Shown here in pieces: positions 58,977-64,000 of a stretch of 64,000 nt of DNA; within the stretch, counting starts at the first letter, position 1; each line of letters starts with the position of its first letter. The notes beneath the pieces were generated by a model, which was not told the origin of the DNA, did not search any database, and worked only from the letters and a program-made list of their open reading frames with translations. Source of the stretch: Spirosoma oryzicola (GTDB taxonomy: Bacteria; Bacteroidota; Bacteroidia; Cytophagales; Spirosomataceae); contig NZ_CP089538.1 in assembly GCF_021233055.1 (NCBI RefSeq), forward strand, positions 2,868,501-2,932,500. Direction: 5' to 3'. Both the position numbers and the translations under genes were made by a program.

Positions 58977-60080
58977 ATGAAATCTTTGCTATGCATTGCG
59001 GCTACCGGTTTGTTGCTGGCGGCTTGTGGACATAAAAATGCTGAAGACGAAAAAGTGCCGACCTCGGCTGCCGATTCAACCAGCAGTTATCTGACCGATT
59101 CTGTTCGGCGCATGAGCCCCGAGGCTGAGTTAACTCTTAACGGAACGGTGACATTTGATCAGGATAATGTCGTGCGCGTTTTCCCGCTGGTGAGTGGAAA
59201 CGTTCAGAAAACGACGGCTTCGCTGGGCGCTTACGTACAGAAAGGTCAGGACCTGGCCCTAATTCGGTCGGGCGATATCTCGAATTATACCAACGACTAC
59301 CAGGCCGACAAGTCGGATCTGGACGTTGCCAAGCAAAACTTCAAAAACGTCGAGGCACAGTACAAAGCCGGATTTGCTTCGCAAACGGATTACCTGACCG
59401 CCCAAAGCAATTTGAAAAAGGCGCAGGACGAATTAGGGAAATCAACGAATATCCTGCGCGTCTACGGCGGAAGTACGGCTGGAACAGGACAGCCTTATTT
59501 TACCGTAAAAGCACCCATTGCTGGTTATATTGTTGAGAAAAATGTAAACACAGGGCAGGACTTACGATCTGATAATCAGGACCCGCTCTATACCATTTCG
59601 AGTCTGCAAAAGATATGGGTGCTTGCCAACGTCTATGAGCAGGACATTCCCGAAATCAAACAAAACCAGGCCGTCGATATTCAGGTACTGGCTTATCCCG
59701 ACAAAACCTTCAAGGGTATAATCAGCAACGTCAGCAGCGTACTGGACGAACAGGCGCGGGTGCTGAAGGTGCGGATCGTACTGGACAACAAGGACGGTTT
59801 GCTCAAGCCCGATATGTTTGCCACTATTCACGTGCATCTGCCCAATACAGGGGTGGCGGGAACGGATCAGGCGCTGGCCGTAGCGCAGAAAGCCGTCGTA
59901 TTCGACCGGGACCATTATTACGTAATCGTGCAGACGGGCCGGGACAAGTACGAAGTCCGGGAGGTTAAAGTGGTAAAAAATACGACCCGCTACGCCTTCG
60001 TGGAGGGCGGGAACCTGAAGCCCGGCGATACGGTGGTGACCGAAGGTAGCTTGCTGCTGTACAACGATTTGACCGATTAG
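58977..60080 (+). CDS. RND periplasmic adaptor (membrane fusion) lipoprotein
   Basis: A 367-residue membrane fusion protein. It is a lipoprotein: lipobox LLAAC puts the anchored Cys at residue 17. Next come a beta-barrel/lipoyl half (RVFPLVSGNVQKTTASLGAYVQKGQDLA, about 72-100), an alpha hairpin (about 105-160), the second lipoyl half (PYFTVKAPIAGYIVEKNVNTGQDL) and the C-terminal membrane-proximal domain. It links the RND pump to the TolC-like channel. It has no CzcB-type His-rich N-terminal region, so the metal specificity is open. Confidence 0.92.
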   Translation: MKSLLCIAATGLLLAACGHKNAEDEKVPTSAADSTSSYLTDSVRRMSPEAELTLNGTVTFDQDNVVRVFPLVSGNVQKTTASLGAYVQKGQDLALIRSGDISNYTNDYQADKSDLDVAKQNFKNVEAQYKAGFASQTDYLTAQSNLKKAQDELGKSTNILRVYGGSTAGTGQPYFTVKAPIAGYIVEKNVNTGQDLRSDNQDPLYTISSLQKIWVLANVYEQDIPEIKQNQAVDIQVLAYPDKTFKGIISNVSSVLDEQARVLKVRIVLDNKDGLLKPDMFATIHVHLPNTGVAGTDQALAVAQKAVVFDRDHYYVIVQTGRDKYEVREVKVVKNTTRYAFVEGGNLKPGDTVVTEGSLLLYNDLTD

Positions 60081-60172
60081 GTTTCGAGGAAACGGGTTGT
60101 TGCAGGCGGTTGCAAACGTAGCAATTGTGACCGCGCTCAATCGCCCAGGTACTCATTCACTCAATTGTTTCC

Positions 60173-63100
60173 ATGAACAAGTTCATTCGTAGCCTGATCA
60201 GCTTTGCCCTGACCAACCGGCTCACCATATTTTTTACCATCGGCCTGATCGTAGTGGCCGGGGTGGTTAGTTTTCTGAATACACCCGTTGAAACGTTTCC
60301 GGACGTTACCAATACGAACGTTATCGTTATTACGCAATGGCCGGGTCGTTCGGCGGAAGAGGTAGAACGGTTTGTGACCTTACCCCTCGAAACCGAACTG
60401 AACTCCGTTCCGCGCAAAAGCACGCTGCGGTCCGTGTCCCTTTTTGGCCTGTCGGTGGTGACGATGATCTTTGAGGATGGCGTCGATAACTTCACGGCCC
60501 AGACTAACGTCGCCAACCGCATTGCCGGGGTTGATCTGCCCGATGGCGTTACGGCTGAAGTTGAACCACCCTACGGGCCAACCGGTGAAATCTACCGCTT
60601 CACGCTCGAAAGCAAAACCAAAGACATCACCGAGCTAAAAACGCTTCAGGACTGGGTGATCGAGCGTCAAATCAAAAGTGTGCCCGGCATTGCGGATGTC
60701 GTTAGTTTCGGTGGTAAAGTAAAAACCATCGAGGTGAGTCTGAATCCAACGCTACTGGCCAATTACGGTTTTACCGCGCTGGACGTTGATCAGGCTATTC
60801 AGCAAAGCAACATCAACGTGGGGGGCGATGTCATCAAGCAGGGCAACCAGTCGCTGGTGGTGCGTGGCATCGGTTTGCTTACCAAACCCGAGGACGTAGC
60901 CGGTATCATTATCGACAACGTAAACGGCGCTCCGGTTCGGGTGCGTGACGTAGCAACGGTTCGTGAATCGTTTCAGCCCCGGCTGGGTATTGTCGGGCGC
61001 GACAAGCAGGACGATGTCGTTGAATGTATCGTGGTTATGCGGAAAGGCGAAAATCCAAACGACGTTATCCCGGCCCTTAAAGCCAAGATCGATGAGCTGA
61101 ACAACCAGATCTTACCCAAAGACGTAAAAATTAAAACGTTCTACGACCGCACCACGCTGAACAACTACACCTTGCATACGGTGGGCGAAAACGTGGGCAT
61201 GGGTATCTTCCTGGTAACGGTTATTCTTCTCGTATTCCTGGCCGACTGGCGCACCACCGTAACAGTAGCCATTGTTATTCCGCTGGCGTTGCTGTTTGCC
61301 TTTATCTGCCTGCGGCTGCGCGGTATGACCGCTAACCTGCTGAGTATCGGAGCGCTTGACTTCGGTATCATCATCGATGGCGCCGTCGTGATGGTCGAGG
61401 GCTTGTTCGTGATGCTGGCCGTGCGGGCCGAGAAGCTGGGAATGACCAAATTTAACGGGCGCGCCAAACTGAGTTGGATCACGAGTACGGCTACGGAGTT
61501 GGGTAAGTCGATCTTTACCTCCAAGCTCATTATCATTACGGCCCTGTTGCCGATCTTCAGCTTCCAGAAAGTCGAAGGTAAGTTGTTTAGTCCGCTGGCC
61601 TGGACCATCGGTTTTGCGTTGCTTGGTTCGCTTATTGTGAGTCTTACGTTGATTCCGTTGCTGTGTAGCATCCTGCTGAAGAAAAACGTGCGGGAGCGAC
61701 ATAACCCGGTTGTGGAAGGACTCGAAAAAGGCTACATTCCCGCGCTGGCCTGGGCCATTCGCAAACCACGTACCATCATCGGTATTGCGCTGGGTGGACT
61801 GGCTTTTGCGATCTATTTGTTTCTGTTTCACATTGGTTCCGAGTTTTTGCCGCAGCTCAACGAAGGCTCGATCTACGTGCGGGCCAGCTTGCCTTATTCT
61901 GTTTCGCTGGACGAAAGCTACGCGTATACCCGCAAATTCCGGGCGGTGTTTGACGAGTTTCCCGAAGTGCGGGGTGTGATCTCACAAACCGGGCGACCTA
62001 ACGACGGAACCGACCCAACGGGCTTTTTTAACAACGAATTCTTTGTTGACCTGTACCCCAAAGAGGAGTGGAAGCGCGATATAACGAAGGATGAACTGAT
62101 TGCAGAAATGCAGCAGAAATTAGCGCGTTTCCGGGGTGTGTCCTTTAACTTTTCCCAACCGATATCGGATAACGTCGAAGAAGCGGTTTCGGGGGTGAAA
62201 GGATCGATGGCGATTAAAATCGTTGGGCAGGACCTGAACGTACTTGATCAGGAAGCTACGCGCGTGTTCAACGTGATGCGGACGATTCCGGGCGTGAGCG
62301 ATCTGGGTGTGTTCAGGAACCTGGGCCAGCCTGAATTTAGAATCCAGCTCGACCAGCAGAAAATGGCGTTGTATAACGTACCCACCGACGTCGCCCAGTC
62401 GGTTATCGAAACGGCCATTGGTGGTAAAACCGTGACGCAGTATTACGAAGGGGAGCGCCGGTTCGACGTTAAAGTGCGCTATGACGAGCGGTTTCGGTAC
62501 TCACCCGAGCTAATCGAAAACTTGCTGGTGCCTACGCGTTCGGGTAGTAAAATTCCACTGAAGGAGCTAGCTGACATCGGTACCCGTTCGGGACCGGCGT
62601 TTATCTACCGGGAAAACAACGCCCGCTTTATTGCCATCAAGTTTTCGGTACGGGGCCGCGATTTGGGAAGCACCATTGCCGAAGCACAGCAGAAAGTTGG
62701 TCAGCAGGTCAAACTGCCCGAAGGTTTCCAGATGCGCTGGGCGGGTGAATTCGAGAATCAGACGCGGGCCGAGCGGCAATTGTCGATTGTGGTACCCATC
62801 AGTATCACGATTATCTTCCTGATCCTGCTCTTTACGTTTGGTAGCGCCCTGGACGCGGCACTGATTATCCTGAACGTACCCTTTGCCCTGATTGGCGGTA
62901 TCCTGGCACTCTGGCTGACGGGTATCAACTTTAGTATTTCGGCGGGGGTTGGTTTCATTTGCCTGTTCGGTGTTTCAGTGCAGGATGGCGTGATTCTGAT
63001 CAACCGCTTCAAGGAAAATCTGCACAATAAGTTGCCGTTGGTACAGGCCGTGCGGGAGGGGGCGCAGACGCGGGTACGACCCGTGGTTATGACGGCGTTG

Positions 63101-63310
63101 ATGGCTTCGCTGGGCTTATTACCCGCGGCTCTTAGTACGGGAATCGGGTCCGAAACGCAGAAACCGCTGGCAATCGTCATGATCGGTGGCCTAATGACCT
63201 GTACCGTTCTGTCCCTGTTGATCTTACCCGTTACGTACGAACTGATCCACAAAGGCCGGGCCTGGCGCAAAGAGAAAAAAGCGGCTCTGGCCTCAAACAA
63301 AACAGTTTAG
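60173..63310 (+). CDS. CzcA/CusA-family heavy-metal RND efflux pump
   Basis: A 1045-residue HME-RND transporter with the usual 12 membrane segments and two large periplasmic loops (about 35-340 and 560-870). The fourth-helix motif is LDFGIIIDGAVVMVEG (about 393-408), with the acidic pair DFG..DG that marks the CzcA/CusA family and carries protons. The later GVSVQDGVILINRFKE is the matching segment of helix 10. It exports Co, Zn, Cd, Cu or Ag ions with proton import. The sequence alone does not settle which metal. It is the last gene of the three-gene operon. Confidence 0.94.
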   Translation: MNKFIRSLISFALTNRLTIFFTIGLIVVAGVVSFLNTPVETFPDVTNTNVIVITQWPGRSAEEVERFVTLPLETELNSVPRKSTLRSVSLFGLSVVTMIFEDGVDNFTAQTNVANRIAGVDLPDGVTAEVEPPYGPTGEIYRFTLESKTKDITELKTLQDWVIERQIKSVPGIADVVSFGGKVKTIEVSLNPTLLANYGFTALDVDQAIQQSNINVGGDVIKQGNQSLVVRGIGLLTKPEDVAGIIIDNVNGAPVRVRDVATVRESFQPRLGIVGRDKQDDVVECIVVMRKGENPNDVIPALKAKIDELNNQILPKDVKIKTFYDRTTLNNYTLHTVGENVGMGIFLVTVILLVFLADWRTTVTVAIVIPLALLFAFICLRLRGMTANLLSIGALDFGIIIDGAVVMVEGLFVMLAVRAEKLGMTKFNGRAKLSWITSTATELGKSIFTSKLIIITALLPIFSFQKVEGKLFSPLAWTIGFALLGSLIVSLTLIPLLCSILLKKNVRERHNPVVEGLEKGYIPALAWAIRKPRTIIGIALGGLAFAIYLFLFHIGSEFLPQLNEGSIYVRASLPYSVSLDESYAYTRKFRAVFDEFPEVRGVISQTGRPNDGTDPTGFFNNEFFVDLYPKEEWKRDITKDELIAEMQQKLARFRGVSFNFSQPISDNVEEAVSGVKGSMAIKIVGQDLNVLDQEATRVFNVMRTIPGVSDLGVFRNLGQPEFRIQLDQQKMALYNVPTDVAQSVIETAIGGKTVTQYYEGERRFDVKVRYDERFRYSPELIENLLVPTRSGSKIPLKELADIGTRSGPAFIYRENNARFIAIKFSVRGRDLGSTIAEAQQKVGQQVKLPEGFQMRWAGEFENQTRAERQLSIVVPISITIIFLILLFTFGSALDAALIILNVPFALIGGILALWLTGINFSISAGVGFICLFGVSVQDGVILINRFKENLHNKLPLVQAVREGAQTRVRPVVMTALMASLGLLPAALSTGIGSETQKPLAIVMIGGLMTCTVLSLLILPVTYELIHKGRAWRKEKKAALASNKTV

Positions 63311-63319
63311 GTATTTTGC

Positions 63320-63363
63320 TGTCGGGGTGGTGTCAGGTTCTCAAACCTGACACCACCCCGACA
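63320..63363. repeat. 20-bp perfect inverted repeat after the RND gene
   Basis: Arms 63320-63339 and 63344-63363 are exact complements (core GGGGTGGTGTCAGG) with a CTCA loop. No T-run follows; instead a partial copy ACCACCCCGA repeats at 63365-63374. It resembles a REP-like element or a processing hairpin. Confidence 0.8.
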
Positions 63364-63477
63364 TACCACCCCGATAGTGCGTTTGGGCGTTACCACAGAG
63401 CAATACAGTTTATTGTTCGGGCTCAATGATTGGGGAGAACGGCCTACCTTTGCAGCCGGAACCTTCAATAGATCAAC

Positions 63478-64000
63478 TTGTCAATCACGCATTCATTGTC
63501 AGGGGCACAAACCGTACGTGGCCCGTCGTTGTACACGTTTTCGTTCTGGCTGCTGTGCCTCAGTAATTTTTTGTTTTCGGCCAGTTTTCAAATGATGATT
63601 CCGGAATTGCCGGCTTACCTGACAAAGTTGGGCGGGCGGGAATATGTCGGGCTAATCATTGCGCTTTTCACGCTTACAGCGGGTGTCTCCCGGCCTTTCA
63701 GCGGTAAGATTACCGATACCGTCGGGCGCGTTCCCGTCATGGCGTTTGGGTCGATTGTGTGTTTTGTGTGTGGTTTTCTGTATCCGTACCTGCTGACGGT
63801 CTGGGGGTTTCTGACCCTGCGGCTCATCCACGGTTTCTCGACTGGCACCAAACCGACAGCCACCGCTGCCTACGTAGCAGATGTGGTTCCGGCCAATCGT
63901 CGGGGTGAGGCAATGGGAACGCTGGGTTTATTTACGGCTATGGGCATGTCGCTCGGACCGGCCATCGGGAGCTGGCTGGCGGATGATTATTCCATGAACG
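63478..64000 (+). CDS. MFS transporter, truncated by window end
   Basis: The first about 174 codons of a major facilitator transporter; the rest lies beyond the window. No ATG fits: the frame opens after a TAG at 63469 and TTG at 63478 or 63496 are the only early starts before the first membrane segment (FSFWLLCLSNFLFSASFQMM). The family motif A region reads RPFSGKITDTVGRVPVM between segments 2 and 3, and a motif like TGTKPTATAAYVADVVPANRRGEAMG follows segment 4. The substrate is unknown; drug/metabolite efflux is typical. It sits downstream of the heavy-metal RND operon across an inverted repeat and may be independent. Confidence 0.8.
   Translation, partial: MSITHSLSGAQTVRGPSLYTFSFWLLCLSNFLFSASFQMMIPELPAYLTKLGGREYVGLIIALFTLTAGVSRPFSGKITDTVGRVPVMAFGSIVCFVCGFLYPYLLTVWGFLTLRLIHGFSTGTKPTATAAYVADVVPANRRGEAMGTLGLFTAMGMSLGPAIGSWLADDYSMN

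Noticed and set aside
61112..61831. 239-codon open frame opposite the RND pump
   Set aside because: Antisense to conserved pump segments; Gln/His-rich low-complexity translation typical of a shadow frame.
1..64000. CRISPR arrays, insertion sequences, prophage or integrase genes
   Set aside because: I looked for regular spacer-separated repeats, transposase or integrase motifs and terminal repeats and found none.

Overview
The window is chromosomal DNA of a Bacteroidota bacterium, most probably a Cytophagales close to Spirosoma. The evidence is a SusC/SusD pair, a second TonB-dependent receptor, a cell-surface protein with a type IX secretion (T9SS) type A C-terminal domain, few Shine-Dalgarno sequences, and promoters of the Bacteroidota form TTG-N19-TAnnTTTG (best example upstream of the tRNA-Leu gene). 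I saw no insertion sequence, prophage, CRISPR array or rRNA operon. The genus is an inference from protein style.

Layout. 0-8 kb: flavin reductase, a DUF4468 protein, then a fatty-acid pair: an ECH1-like dienoyl-CoA isomerase broken by an in-frame TGA and a DECR1-like 2,4-dienoyl-CoA reductase. An acetyltransferase, a TPR-thioredoxin (TlpA-like) protein and a sodium:solute symporter follow. 8-12 kb: small unknown proteins, an orphan LytTR protein, two single-domain response regulators, and long non-coding stretches with strong terminators that belong to no recognised gene. 12-20 kb: susC, susD and two paralogous multi-pass membrane proteins, apparently one operon. 20-27 kb: a repeat-built T9SS surface protein, then an operon of a DUF1080 glycoside hydrolase, a cupredoxin/beta-propeller/HEAT fusion and a VCBS-repeat protein. 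27-36 kb: housekeeping and stress genes (clpS, recR, an exported Mn-type superoxide dismutase, a PAS histidine kinase, a 2OG-Fe(II) oxygenase, a chromate transporter, a PhzF protein). 36-44 kb: trehalase, two coil-membrane-coil proteins of unknown role, and a sulfite dehydrogenase operon (molybdopterin subunit, monoheme cytochrome, and a protein with a domain resembling the DNA polymerase III psi/uracil-DNA-glycosylase fold). 42-49 kb: purA, a Fur-family regulator, the bifunctional (p)ppGpp enzyme, tRNA-Leu(UAG) and trigger factor. 49-57 kb: a TonB-dependent receptor, lipoprotein, YrdC/Sua5 protein, glycosyltransferase, BrkB/YihY protein, thioesterase and MltG. 57-64 kb: a three-gene heavy-metal RND efflux system and the start of an MFS transporter cut by the window edge.

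How the parts fit. The 12-27 kb region looks like capture and periplasmic breakdown of a glycan or glycoside, with the SusCD pair importing it and the DUF1080 operon plausibly working on 3-keto-glycosides. The strongest second-look items are the TGA inside the isomerase, a minus-strand intrinsic terminator just upstream of susC that suggests a cis-antisense RNA, orphan terminators at 10,993 and 21,869, the tandem membrane paralogues with a 75-residue basic insertion in one of them, and the psi-like protein in a sulfite dehydrogenase operon. I found no clear-cut new defence or mobile system.
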